DNA of 8,889 bases from Candidatus Bathycorpusculum sp. (GCA_009779045.1 WREZ01000038.1:1-8889), one strand, 5' to 3'. Shown: positions 1 through 6,283, counted from the first letter of the stretch. A program made the numbers and translations. Notes: generated by a model from the letters alone, not told the origin.

Positions 1-304
1 CACACTAACCCAAAAACAATCAACACACTAAACACAATACCAAACCACCACACCACACACAAATAAACTTTACACACACAACACCCAAAAACCCACTACA
101 ACAAACACACACATAAAAAAAAGAAACCCAAACACCCAAAAAACACAAAAACATACAAAACCCCAAGTGTTGAACCACAAACAAACACATAAACAACCAC
201 ACACACAACGCCAGATAATGTAACACAAAATAATCCATAGAGAAAAAGTCAGACATAGAAGTAAACCCATAAACAAGACGAAAACATAACTAAATTGAGC
301 TACA
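1..304. other. A/C-rich gene-free stretch
   Basis: I see no supportable gene here. The plus strand is almost purely A and C at the left: no G occurs in bases 1-122, and only one (position 123) before 167. Minus-strand open frames exist (about 20-276), but they translate to Phe/Cys/Val/Leu/Trp-rich low-complexity peptides, as any G/T-rich strand would give. No tRNA T-arm, hairpin or strong TATA element is recognisable. It probably serves as the upstream region of the gene at 305, but I cannot place a promoter in it with confidence. Confidence 0.6.
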
Positions 305-772
305 ATGAAAAAATTACCAACAACACTTCAACCATTCTATCACGAAAAAAATGTAACACATGAATGCAAATTCCCAGACGAATTTTACATCGACTTTGGG
401 CGTGGACACTATTACAGTATAGACGCATTAGACGCTACAAAATTAACAGAATTAATCAAAAAATACGATACATTACAAATAGTATACAACAATCACCCAA
501 CAGCACAAACATACTTTCTAGAAGTTGACGAAATAGAGGCAGACAGCGATGAGGATGTTGTAGAGTTTGAAAAACAATTAGACCTATGCTTTATACGCGA
601 AACTATTGTCACAACAGAAAAAGGAAAACACATAGAAGACATATTTATGCTAGACTTAGACGGAAATATTGGACCATGCGTAAACTGCGTATTCTCCCGC
701 GGAACATACCTAAACAAAGAATGCGAAGAATGCAAAGTAACAGGCACAAACTACAAACCAAAAACAAAATAA
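305..772 (+). CDS. Hypothetical acidic protein with C-terminal zinc knuckle
   Basis: I do not recognise this 155-residue protein. It reads as a small soluble domain (about 20-75, including a Phe/Tyr-rich stretch at 27-38) followed by an acidic patch (73-90, rich in Asp/Glu). The C-terminal part carries two CxxC pairs, C125/C128 and C140/C143, separated by 11 residues. That spacing is typical of a structural zinc-binding knuckle. No signal peptide or membrane helix is visible. The ATG at 305 is the first in frame and has only a weak GAG seven bases upstream, so translation may depend on a short leader. The sense strand is A/C-rich like its neighbours. The next gene follows after 107 bases with its own TATA-like element, so this is probably a separate transcription unit. 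The frame is convincing because of the paired cysteines and balanced composition; the function is unknown. Confidence 0.72.
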   Translation: MKKLPTTLQPFYHEKNVTHECKFPDEFYIDFGRGHYYSIDALDATKLTELIKKYDTLQIVYNNHPTAQTYFLEVDEIEADSDEDVVEFEKQLDLCFIRETIVTTEKGKHIEDIFMLDLDGNIGPCVNCVFSRGTYLNKECEECKVTGTNYKPKTK

Positions 773-839
773 AAACAAACAAAAATGTTACTTTAAGGTT
801 AAGTCAAATACAAAACAGCACATAAACATGTTAAAAACG

Positions 840-847
840 CTTTTAAA
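840..847 (+). promoter_or_regulatory. Candidate archaeal TATA box for the gene at 880
   Basis: CTTTTAAA lies 33-40 bases upstream of the GTG at 880. This would place transcription start near 870 and give a leader of about 10 bases. The match is to the general archaeal A/T box; no TFB-recognition element is clear. Confidence 0.35.
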
Positions 848-879
848 CTCTAAAACATAAATAACTGCAAGGGAAAAAC

Positions 880-1101
880 GTGGAAAAATCCAAAATAGTA
901 TTCATATGTTCAATAATATGTTTAATATCAGCATGCATATCCACCGTATCTGTCGGTGTACAATACTTTTTTCACAATACAGACAACACACACATACACT
1001 ATTACACCCCAATAATGTGCTTCTGCTGTTTTGCAGCACTCTACACAATAAGCAAAAGAACAAAACTACAAGAAAAAGAAGAAAAACAGACAGAAACATA
1101 A
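880..1101 (+). CDS. Small two-helix membrane protein, hypothetical
   Basis: This 73-residue peptide starts at GTG, the only plausible start in this frame. It has two hydrophobic segments, at about residues 6-29 and 43-58, separated by a polar loop rich in His, Asn and Thr. The tail is highly charged, rich in Lys, Glu and Thr. The pattern suggests a hairpin membrane protein with the charged tail in the cytoplasm. The first helix contains several cysteines and small residues, so a lipoprotein or secreted peptide cannot be excluded, though no clear lipobox is seen. A TATA-like element lies at a suitable distance upstream. The gene at 1136 follows after 34 bases and is probably co-transcribed. 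A competing frame from 906 overlaps it but gives an Asn/His/Arg-rich product without a coherent fold. No family is recognised. Confidence 0.45.
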   Translation: MEKSKIVFICSIICLISACISTVSVGVQYFFHNTDNTHIHYYTPIMCFCCFAALYTISKRTKLQEKEEKQTET

Positions 1102-1124
1102 AACACGTCAACATAAAAAACAAT

Positions 1125-1128
1125 GAGG
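1125..1128 (+). promoter_or_regulatory. Shine-Dalgarno site of the gene at 1136
   Basis: GAGG sits seven bases before the ATG at 1136 and pairs with the CCUC of the archaeal 16S tail. It supports that start and suggests internal translation of a two-gene transcript beginning near 870. Confidence 0.55.
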
Positions 1129-1135
1129 AAACACT

Positions 1136-1804
1136 ATGAAACAGAGAACACTTAGACTTACACCGGAAGAACTAATACGCACACTCCAAGGCAAGTCAAC
1201 ACAAATTAACTACCCCACAGACATGGAATTAATTGACATAAAATATGACGCATTCACTAAACAAGTAATAGCAGTCATTAGAAGCGACACCTTCGAAAAC
1301 ACTCCAGAAGGCACACCACACCCTGAAATCACATACGAAACAACAACAGCAATACCACCCCAGATACAAACACTACCACTAACACCTGCTACTGCAATAA
1401 TAACAGATACCACCACCACCACCACACCAAAACCCCCCATAACCACTCAAACCACCACTACCACACCCATAACACAACAAAAATCGCTAATTCAAACATT
1501 AACAACAACACCCAGTCAACCAACCACGTCAACTACCAGTATAGGTACAGGAGTTAAAACTTTAAGCACTAAACCTGAAACAAACATAGACACAGGCGGG
1601 TTTGAAGATGAATTCACAAAAGAACAACGTAAATTACTCAAATTTACCGCCACAGACGAATACGTTATTGTTAAACCAATTCAATTCCTAAAAACCGAAT
1701 GGGAAGACATAAACGACACGGTAAAAAGCATAGGCGGCAAATGGGTAAAAGGCGCAACCATAGATTACTGGGCCATTCCTAAAAAATTAAAACAAGAAGA
1801 ATAA
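1136..1804 (+). CDS. Two-domain hypothetical protein with Thr/Pro-rich linker
   Basis: This 222-residue protein has three parts. Residues 1-55 form a small predicted alpha/beta domain: a helix at about 9-18, then strands around ELIDIKYD and QVIAVIRS. Residues 60-150 are a disordered linker dominated by Thr, Pro, Gln and Ser, with a run of six threonines at 92-97. Residues 168-216 form a second compact domain with a G-G-x-W pattern followed nine residues later by W-x-I-P (GGKW at 200-203, YWAIP at 211-215). That W/W-x-(I/V)-P pattern resembles DUF5710- and HARP-type nucleic-acid-associated modules, but the resemblance is by eye only. No signal peptide or membrane helix is present. The start is supported by GAGG seven bases upstream. 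It probably shares a transcript with the small membrane gene before it. It converges on feoB, with 42 bases between the stops. Function unknown. Confidence 0.75.
   Translation: MKQRTLRLTPEELIRTLQGKSTQINYPTDMELIDIKYDAFTKQVIAVIRSDTFENTPEGTPHPEITYETTTAIPPQIQTLPLTPATAIITDTTTTTTPKPPITTQTTTTTPITQQKSLIQTLTTTPSQPTTSTTSIGTGVKTLSTKPETNIDTGGFEDEFTKEQRKLLKFTATDEYVIVKPIQFLKTEWEDINDTVKSIGGKWVKGATIDYWAIPKKLKQEE
1409..1423 (+). repeat. (ACC)5 trinucleotide repeat encoding threonine
   Basis: Five perfect ACC units lie in frame and encode T92-T96 of the linker of the 222-residue protein; T97 follows as ACA. Length change by slippage would keep the frame and only alter linker length. Confidence 0.8.
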
Positions 1805-1808
1805 ACAA

Positions 1809-1830
1809 CAAAAAATAGACCCCGCTAAAA
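1809..1830 (-). terminator. T-tract terminator region of the feo operon
   Basis: Read on the minus strand, bases beyond the feoB stop contain T5 (1826-1830) and T6 (1811-1816) tracts, as expected of intrinsic archaeal termination. On the plus strand the same bases are A-runs, so they would not stop the convergent gene. Confidence 0.45.
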
Positions 1831-1845
1831 AGTAAACAGGTGTTT

Positions 1846-1865
1846 TCTAAACAAAAAAGTTTAGA
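1846..1865. repeat. Perfect hairpin over the feoB stop codon
   Basis: TCTAAAC (1846-1852) and GTTTAGA (1859-1865) are perfect 7-base inverted arms around a loop of six A on the plus strand, six T on the minus. The hairpin covers the feoB stop codon and last codons. It sits between convergent genes, so it may help define or stabilise 3' ends. In archaea such hairpins are not needed for termination. Confidence 0.5.
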
Positions 1866-3886
1866 GTTTGGAATGCTATGCCACCTATTATTAGTGCTGT
1901 GCAAATGTTTGCTATGGAGATTAGGGTAGCTGTTTTCCAGCCGAATTCTTTTCCAAGTGTGGCCATTGTTGAAACACATGGAATATAGAGCATAGCTACT
2001 AAGGCCATTATAACTAATTGTATGGAAGTGAAACCTACAAGTAGGTTTGTGGTACCAAGTATTGCGGTTGCGCCTAAAATGATTAATTCTTTGCGAACGG
2101 CACCAAGGAGTAGTAGTATGCCGGCGAAAGCGGGTAGGCCTAGCCATATGACTGTTATGGGGTAGAAGGCGTTACTTATAGGGGTTAGTATGTCGTAGAA
2201 GTATAGGAGTTGTATGAGGGCGCTGCCAATTATGTATATTGGGAAAACTAGGTATATTATGGATTTTGTGCGGGTCCAGGTTTGTTTTAGGGCAATTTTT
2301 AGGGAGGGACGTTTAAAGCTGCTCATTTCCATGATTAGTCCTGTGGATTTTCCTGGAACGGCTTTCATAGCTATTTTGCCCATAGCAAAAATTATAGCAA
2401 GATTAACAACATAAAGAAGCAGCGCCCAGTGTATACCTACGAATAGGCCAACCATGCCAAAGAGCACTATGGTTCTAGCAGAACAGGGAGCGAAGGTTAT
2501 AGCAAAAGCAGCTAGGAGGCGTTCGCGTCGGGTTTCCATGATTTTGCAGCTATGAATAGCAGGAACACTGCAACCATAGCCGAGAATTATGGGAATTAAG
2601 GCTTTGCCGTGTAAACCGATTTTGTGCATTGCACTATCCATCATAAAGGCTACGCGGGTTAATAGACCAGAGTCTTCAATAAATGCTAAGAGCAAATAGA
2701 AGGGTATAACAAAGGGAATTATAAGTGTTAGACCTGCTTCAAAACCGCCCCAGACACCGTTAAGAATAATACTCAAAAATGGAGCAGACGTAGACAATAG
2801 GGGGTTAATAGGGTTGATATAGTTTAGTCCTTGGGATATAAAATTGGAGAGGGTGTTGCCTATAAAAAAGGTCCAAAGAAGCAAACCGCCTATGACAGCA
2901 AAGGCTGTTATGTAACCAAATATACGGTGTGTAGAAAACCAGTCTAATTTGTCGGTGAAGGGATGCCAAATTTCATCTTGCTGCAATGAAGAGACTACAA
3001 TGGAATTGGATAGGGCATATCGTTCAGAGGCTATTATAGTGAAACACTTTTCTTGGCAGTGTTTTTCAAATTCTGCGGCTATAAACCTTGACTGGGCTAT
3101 AACACTTGGAGATTTTTCATTTACCATTTTAGCAATTTCGGTGTCGCCCTCAAGAAGTTTTATAGCTACCCACCGAGAGGGATAACCTAAATTGAGATTT
3201 TCTTTTTCAATTAGATTCTGCAGTTTGCTTATTTGCTCTTCTAAATCTTTTCTATATCTTAAAAGATTAGATTTAGGCTTATTTGTCGCAAGGTTTACAG
3301 CTTCTTTAACAGCCTCATATATACCCTCACCACGGGTAGCTGTAGCAAAAACCACGGGAACACCTAACAGCTTAGATAAGTGATCTTTATCTATAATTAT
3401 ACCCTTATTTTTTGCAATATCTACTTGATTTAAAACCAAAACAAGAGGTGCATTCATTTCTAAGAGCTGTAAAGTAAAAAAAAGATTACGCTCTAAAACA
3501 GAGGCATCAACCACATTTATAACAGCGTTAGGATGTTCTAAGGCAACATAGTCACGAGAAACAATTTCCTCCATAGAAAACGTTGAAAAAGAGTAAATAC
3601 CGGGCAAATCTATAACTTTAATATTATAACCTTCAAAAAACAAAAGACCCTCAGCACGATCAACAGTTTTCCCTGGCCAATTACCAATTATCTGATTAGA
3701 CCCCGTTAACTGATTAAAAATAACACTTTTACCCACATTAGCATTCCCCGCAAGAGCAAAAGTAAACTGTTTACCAGTATCATCATTATTGTTTTTAGCA
3801 GATTTTTTTGTAACATCAGATGTAGGGGTTTTATTTTTTTGATCAATATTAGGGGTGGGGGTGGTCACGTGTTTTCTTTTCCTCAT
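1847..3886 (-). CDS. feoB: Ferrous iron transport protein B (FeoB)
   Basis: This 679-residue protein is a GTP-gated Fe(II) importer of the cytoplasmic membrane. Residues 1-41 are a low-complexity Lys/Thr/Asn-rich extension. The GTPase follows: G1 GNANVGKS (47-54, Ala where Pro is usual), a G2 region with NWPGKT (69-74), G3 DLPG (93-96), G4 NQVD (153-156) and G5 around ATATRG (181-186). A helical GDI-like region runs from about 205 to 300 and includes YPSRWVAIKLLEGD. Membrane helices begin near 322. The two Gate regions carry GYGCSVPAI (436-444) and APCSAR (466-471), then RKE (598-600) and YIPC (634-637). The short C-terminus is usual for archaeal members, and the protein looks complete. It lies 23 bases after the DtxR-FeoA gene, so both probably share one metal-regulated transcript. 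No Shine-Dalgarno precedes the ATG, so the exact start within the N-terminal extension is uncertain. Confidence 0.96.
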   Translation of the reverse strand: MRKRKHVTTPTPNIDQKNKTPTSDVTKKSAKNNNDDTGKQFTFALAGNANVGKSVIFNQLTGSNQIIGNWPGKTVDRAEGLLFFEGYNIKVIDLPGIYSFSTFSMEEIVSRDYVALEHPNAVINVVDASVLERNLFFTLQLLEMNAPLVLVLNQVDIAKNKGIIIDKDHLSKLLGVPVVFATATRGEGIYEAVKEAVNLATNKPKSNLLRYRKDLEEQISKLQNLIEKENLNLGYPSRWVAIKLLEGDTEIAKMVNEKSPSVIAQSRFIAAEFEKHCQEKCFTIIASERYALSNSIVVSSLQQDEIWHPFTDKLDWFSTHRIFGYITAFAVIGGLLLWTFFIGNTLSNFISQGLNYINPINPLLSTSAPFLSIILNGVWGGFEAGLTLIIPFVIPFYLLLAFIEDSGLLTRVAFMMDSAMHKIGLHGKALIPIILGYGCSVPAIHSCKIMETRRERLLAAFAITFAPCSARTIVLFGMVGLFVGIHWALLLYVVNLAIIFAMGKIAMKAVPGKSTGLIMEMSSFKRPSLKIALKQTWTRTKSIIYLVFPIYIIGSALIQLLYFYDILTPISNAFYPITVIWLGLPAFAGILLLLGAVRKELIILGATAILGTTNLLVGFTSIQLVIMALVAMLYIPCVSTMATLGKEFGWKTATLISIANICTALIIGGIAFQTLNFFV

Positions 3887-3909
3887 GTTATAGGTGGTGG
3901 GTGTTGTGT

Positions 3910-4641
3910 TTAGTTTGTTATTTCTACAAATACGTTGCAGGCTATGTTTTGTCCTATGGCTAGTTTGGAGCTGCGGACGGATATTTCTACAGGGCCGTCT
4001 AGGGGGGCTACTTTGATAACTTGGATTTGGGTTCCAGGGGTTAGGCCCATGTCTAAGAGGCGTTGGAGTACTTTATGTTCGCCTCGGATGAAGCTGATTT
4101 TTCCGTAGGTACCGTTTTTTAGGTCTTTTATGGAGACGAGGTTTTTGTCGCGTTTTCCTACTTGTTCTAAGCCTTTTTTGTGTAGTTGGACGCATTCTTC
4201 GCAGTTTGAGAAGGGTAAATCGCAGGCGGGTATGGTTTTGCCGTCGTCTGGGCAGGTGTCGGGGTGGTTTAAGAGGCGGCAGAGGGATTCTTCTGCTTCG
4301 TCGGATAGGGTGTGTTCCATTTGGCAGGCTTCTTGATGTACTTTGTCGTTGCCTATGCGAAGTACATTTGATAGGAAGCTTTCAAGGAGTCGGTGTTTTC
4401 GGGTTACTTTTTGAGCTTCTTTTAGGCCTTTTTCGGTTAGGGTGCTGCCGTGGTAGGGGGAGTATTTTATGTAGCCTTCTTCGGATAGTTTTTTTAGCAT
4501 TTCTGTTACACTAGCGGGGGTTACGTCAAGTTTTTGGGAAATGTCTGTTGTGTTTACTATGCCTTCTTCGTTTTTGGATAGACTGTAAATGGTTTTTAGG
4601 TAGTCTTGAGCTGATTTTTGCATATTGTCACATAACACCAT
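3910..4641 (-). CDS. DtxR/MntR-family metal-dependent repressor fused to FeoA
   Basis: The protein is a metal-sensing repressor with a built-in FeoA domain. Numbering is from the ATG at 4641. Residues 11-75 are a winged helix-turn-helix; 80-125 are the metal-binding dimerisation domain. By hand alignment, H83, E87, H102, C106, E109 and H110 match DtxR H79, E83, H98, C102, E105 and H106 at constant spacing. D13 sits where DtxR has M10 and MntR has Asp. Residues 128-150 contain four cysteines (C130, C140, C147, C150) after a CPxxGxxIP-like motif. Residues 168-243 form an SH3-like FeoA domain (LDMGLTPGTQIQV, then LAIGQNIACNVFVE). No separate feoA is seen here, so the fused domain may supply it or act only in regulation. 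Two starts are possible: ATG 4641, almost leaderless, or ATG 4623, which matches the usual family N-terminus (MQKSAQDYLKTIY) better. Confidence 0.93.
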   Translation of the reverse strand: MVLCDNMQKSAQDYLKTIYSLSKNEEGIVNTTDISQKLDVTPASVTEMLKKLSEEGYIKYSPYHGSTLTEKGLKEAQKVTRKHRLLESFLSNVLRIGNDKVHQEACQMEHTLSDEAEESLCRLLNHPDTCPDDGKTIPACDLPFSNCEECVQLHKKGLEQVGKRDKNLVSIKDLKNGTYGKISFIRGEHKVLQRLLDMGLTPGTQIQVIKVAPLDGPVEISVRSSKLAIGQNIACNVFVEITN

Positions 4642-4642
4642 T

Positions 4643-4658
4643 TTTAGGTGTACCTAAA
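4643..4658. promoter_or_regulatory. DtxR-type operator 1
   Basis: TTTAGGTGTACCTAAA has perfect 7-base arms around a 2-base centre. It matches the TTAGG...CCTAA core of DtxR/IdeR iron boxes. It covers the predicted transcription start of the minus-strand feo operon and ends two bases from the ATG at 4641, so a bound repressor would block initiation. Confidence 0.8.
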
Positions 4659-4674
4659 TTATAGTTAAGAACAC

Positions 4675-4682
4675 ATATAAAG
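4675..4682 (-). promoter_or_regulatory. TATA box of the dtxR-feoA/feoB operon
   Basis: On the minus strand the sequence reads CTTTATAT, a strong archaeal TATA box. With usual spacing, transcription would begin near 4652, inside operator 1. The box lies between two palindromes centred 40 bases apart, a layout that suits repression by two dimers. Confidence 0.7.
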
Positions 4683-4698
4683 TTTAGGCTAACCTAAA
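4683..4698. promoter_or_regulatory. DtxR-type operator 2
   Basis: TTTAGGCTAACCTAAA has 6-base arms TTTAGG/CCTAAA around a 4-base centre and resembles the classical DtxR/IdeR box closely. It abuts the TATA box on its upstream side as read from the minus strand and would cover the TFB-recognition element. Confidence 0.8.
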
Positions 4699-4747
4699 AA
4701 AAACAAAAACAACCCAAACAAACAACCACAAAACATGCCAGTAACGG

Positions 4748-4755
4748 CTAAATAC
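4748..4755 (+). promoter_or_regulatory. Candidate TATA box of glyA
   Basis: CTAAATAC lies 40-47 bases upstream of the glyA ATG. Standard spacing would put transcription start near 4778, inside the inverted repeat 4767-4785. The match to consensus is modest. Confidence 0.35.
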
Positions 4756-4766
4756 TGCAAACCAAT

Positions 4767-4785
4767 CGTTTGTAAATAACAAACG
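4767..4785. promoter_or_regulatory. Perfect inverted repeat upstream of glyA, possible operator
   Basis: CGTTTGTAAATAACAAACG has perfect 7-base arms around AAATA. It lies where glyA transcription should begin and touches the GTGA ribosome-binding site at 4785. It is unlike the two DtxR boxes. It could be an operator for another regulator or a small leader hairpin that masks the ribosome-binding site. Confidence 0.5.
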
Positions 4786-4788
4786 TGA
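4785..4788 (+). promoter_or_regulatory. Ribosome-binding site of glyA
   Basis: GTGA lies six bases before the ATG at 4795 and pairs with the UCAC of the archaeal 16S tail. It supports that start. Confidence 0.5.
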
Positions 4789-4794
4789 AAACAC

Positions 4795-6129
4795 ATGAAA
4801 GACCTGCAAAACATAGTCCTAGATTTAATAGAAGCAACAAAAAAACACGAACAATACCGCAATAAAGAATGCATAAACATGATAGCAAGCGAAGGCACCA
4901 AATCCCCCGCCGTATGCCAAATGCTCGACATATCACATGACCTATCCACACGCTACGCCGAAGGAGACAACAACACAGAAGGACACGTAAAAAAACGATA
5001 CTACCAAGGCCAAAAATACAGCAGCCAAATAGAAGACCACACAACAGACGCCATAAAAAGCCTATTTCACACCACATGGGCAGACATAAGACTAATCTCA
5101 GGCACACACGCAAACACAGCAACCTTCAAAGGCTTAGCAACAGCATCAAAAAACAACAAAATGATAGTAACCCCCCTAAGCTGCGGCGCCCACATAAGCC
5201 ATGACTACACAGGACTATCAGGCAGCATCCTATGCCTAAGCAACATAAACCACGTTTACAACATTAACGAATTCAACATAGACACAGACAAAACCGCCCA
5301 CGTAATCCGCGCCACAAAACCAGGCATAGTAACCTTCGGCGGCAGCCTATTTCTCTTCCCACACCCCATAAAAGAACTAAAAGAAACCTGCAACGAAGTA
5401 GGCGCATACATAGCCTACGACGCAGCACACGTACTAGGCCTAATCGCAGGCGGACAATTCCAAGACCCCCTAAGAGAAGGCGCAGACTTTATCACTGCAT
5501 CCACACACAAAACCTTCCCCGGCCCACAAGGCGGCGTAATCATGGGCATACCCGACACACCAACCAAAGAAAAAGCTGTACGAAAAATCCAACACGCCGT
5601 ATTCCCACTAACCGCTTCAAGCACACACCTTGGCAGATTACCCGCCTTAGGCATAGCATGCCTTGAAATGAAACTTTTCGGCCAAGAATTAGCCACCCAA
5701 ATTGTTAAAAACGCCCAAACAGCAGGCCAATACCTATACGAAAACGACGTCAAAGTAGTAGCAGAACATAAAGGCTTCACAAAATCACACCAAATAGCCC
5801 TAGACATAAAAACATACGGAGGCGGCAACAAAATCGCCCAAGACCTCGAAGACGCAAACATCATCTTAAACAAAAACTTACTACCCTATGATGATCAAAA
5901 CGATAAAGAAAACCCCACAGGCCTACGTGTTGGCTTCCAAGACGTAACACGCCACGGTATGAAAGAAGGCGACATAAAACACCTCTGCGACTTAATGATG
6001 GATATAATTAAAGGTAAACGCACTCCAGAACAAGTCAAAATAGACGTTATGGCGCTTAAAAAAGAATTCAGCCAAGTAAAATATGGCTTCCAAAGCGTCG
6101 AAGAAGCCCTAAAATACATCAAATCATAA
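4795..6129 (+). CDS. glyA: Serine hydroxymethyltransferase, archaeal type
   Basis: This 444-residue PLP enzyme of fold type I interconverts serine and glycine with transfer of the hydroxymethyl carbon to a pterin; in many archaea that is tetrahydromethanopterin or a relative. Visible motifs in order are INMIASE (27-33), RYAEG (53-57), KRYYQGQKY (67-75), the PLP-stacking and binding region SCGAHISHDYTG (129-140), DAAH with D209 and H212, and THKTFPGPQGG with the Schiff-base lysine K239. TGLRVGFQDVTRHGM (375-389) follows, with the carboxylate-binding arginine R378. Length is normal for the family, and LIAGGQFQDPLREGAD is close to methanogen-type sequences. The sequence does not tell which pterin is used. 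The start is supported by GTGA. It is divergent from the feo operon and on the same strand as serA downstream. The sense strand is strongly A/C-rich, more so in its 5' part. Confidence 0.95.
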   Translation: MKDLQNIVLDLIEATKKHEQYRNKECINMIASEGTKSPAVCQMLDISHDLSTRYAEGDNNTEGHVKKRYYQGQKYSSQIEDHTTDAIKSLFHTTWADIRLISGTHANTATFKGLATASKNNKMIVTPLSCGAHISHDYTGLSGSILCLSNINHVYNINEFNIDTDKTAHVIRATKPGIVTFGGSLFLFPHPIKELKETCNEVGAYIAYDAAHVLGLIAGGQFQDPLREGADFITASTHKTFPGPQGGVIMGIPDTPTKEKAVRKIQHAVFPLTASSTHLGRLPALGIACLEMKLFGQELATQIVKNAQTAGQYLYENDVKVVAEHKGFTKSHQIALDIKTYGGGNKIAQDLEDANIILNKNLLPYDDQNDKENPTGLRVGFQDVTRHGMKEGDIKHLCDLMMDIIKGKRTPEQVKIDVMALKKEFSQVKYGFQSVEEALKYIKS

Positions 6130-6152
6130 ATAACATCTCAAACACAGGATAA

Positions 6153-6233
6153 CTACTACAGAAGGCGGTTAGGGTGGTCTGCAGTAGATGTGTAGCTCTT
6201 CTTTTTTTGTGATCAAATAGATGTTGTTTTTTT
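6153..6233 (+). terminator. Hairpin and two T7 tracts after glyA
   Basis: CTACTACAGA (6153-6162) and TCTGCAGTAG (6178-6187) form a 10-base stem with one A-C mismatch and a 15-base G-rich loop. Runs of seven T follow at 6202-6208 and 6227-6233. The arrangement fits termination of glyA. The hairpin could also be part of a small RNA, but nothing beyond its fold supports that. Confidence 0.5.
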
Positions 6234-6242
6234 GTCCCAAAG

Positions 6243-6250
6243 ATTATTAA
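6243..6250 (+). promoter_or_regulatory. Candidate TATA box for the gene at 6284
   Basis: ATTATTAA lies 34-41 bases upstream of the ATG at 6284, a spacing that would give a leader of about 10 bases. The match is moderate. Confidence 0.3.
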
Positions 6251-6283
6251 TTAGTGTTGAAATGTTTTTCGTGTTGAAGGTTT

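Noticed and set aside
20..276. Two overlapping minus-strand open frames of 78 and 68 aa
   Set aside because: Low-complexity Phe/Cys/Val/Leu peptides expected from any G/T-rich strand; no start signal or domain.
586..825. Plus-strand 79-aa frame overlapping the zinc-knuckle gene
   Set aside because: Arg/Lys/Asn-rich shadow; the overlapping frame at 305-772 has ordered cysteine pairs and better composition.
906..1139. Plus-strand 77-aa frame overlapping the two-helix membrane gene
   Set aside because: Asn/His/Arg/Thr-rich with no coherent domain; overlaps the next start by four bases, but the 880 frame gives clean membrane helices. Some doubt remains.
4642..4794. Riboswitch before glyA
   Set aside because: The leader is predicted to be only about 15-20 bases; only the palindrome and the iron boxes are present, with no room for an aptamer.
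4689..5122. Minus-strand frames of 86 and 124 aa opposite glyA
   Set aside because: Cys/Leu/Val-rich shadows of the A/C-rich glyA sense strand and its leader.
5415..6122. Minus-strand frames of 152 and 75 aa opposite glyA
   Set aside because: Antisense shadows of conserved glyA codons; no independent start signal.
6130..6283. tRNA or other structured RNA after glyA
   Set aside because: One hairpin is present, but there is no T-arm, acceptor stem or C/D-box pair; terminator is the simpler reading.
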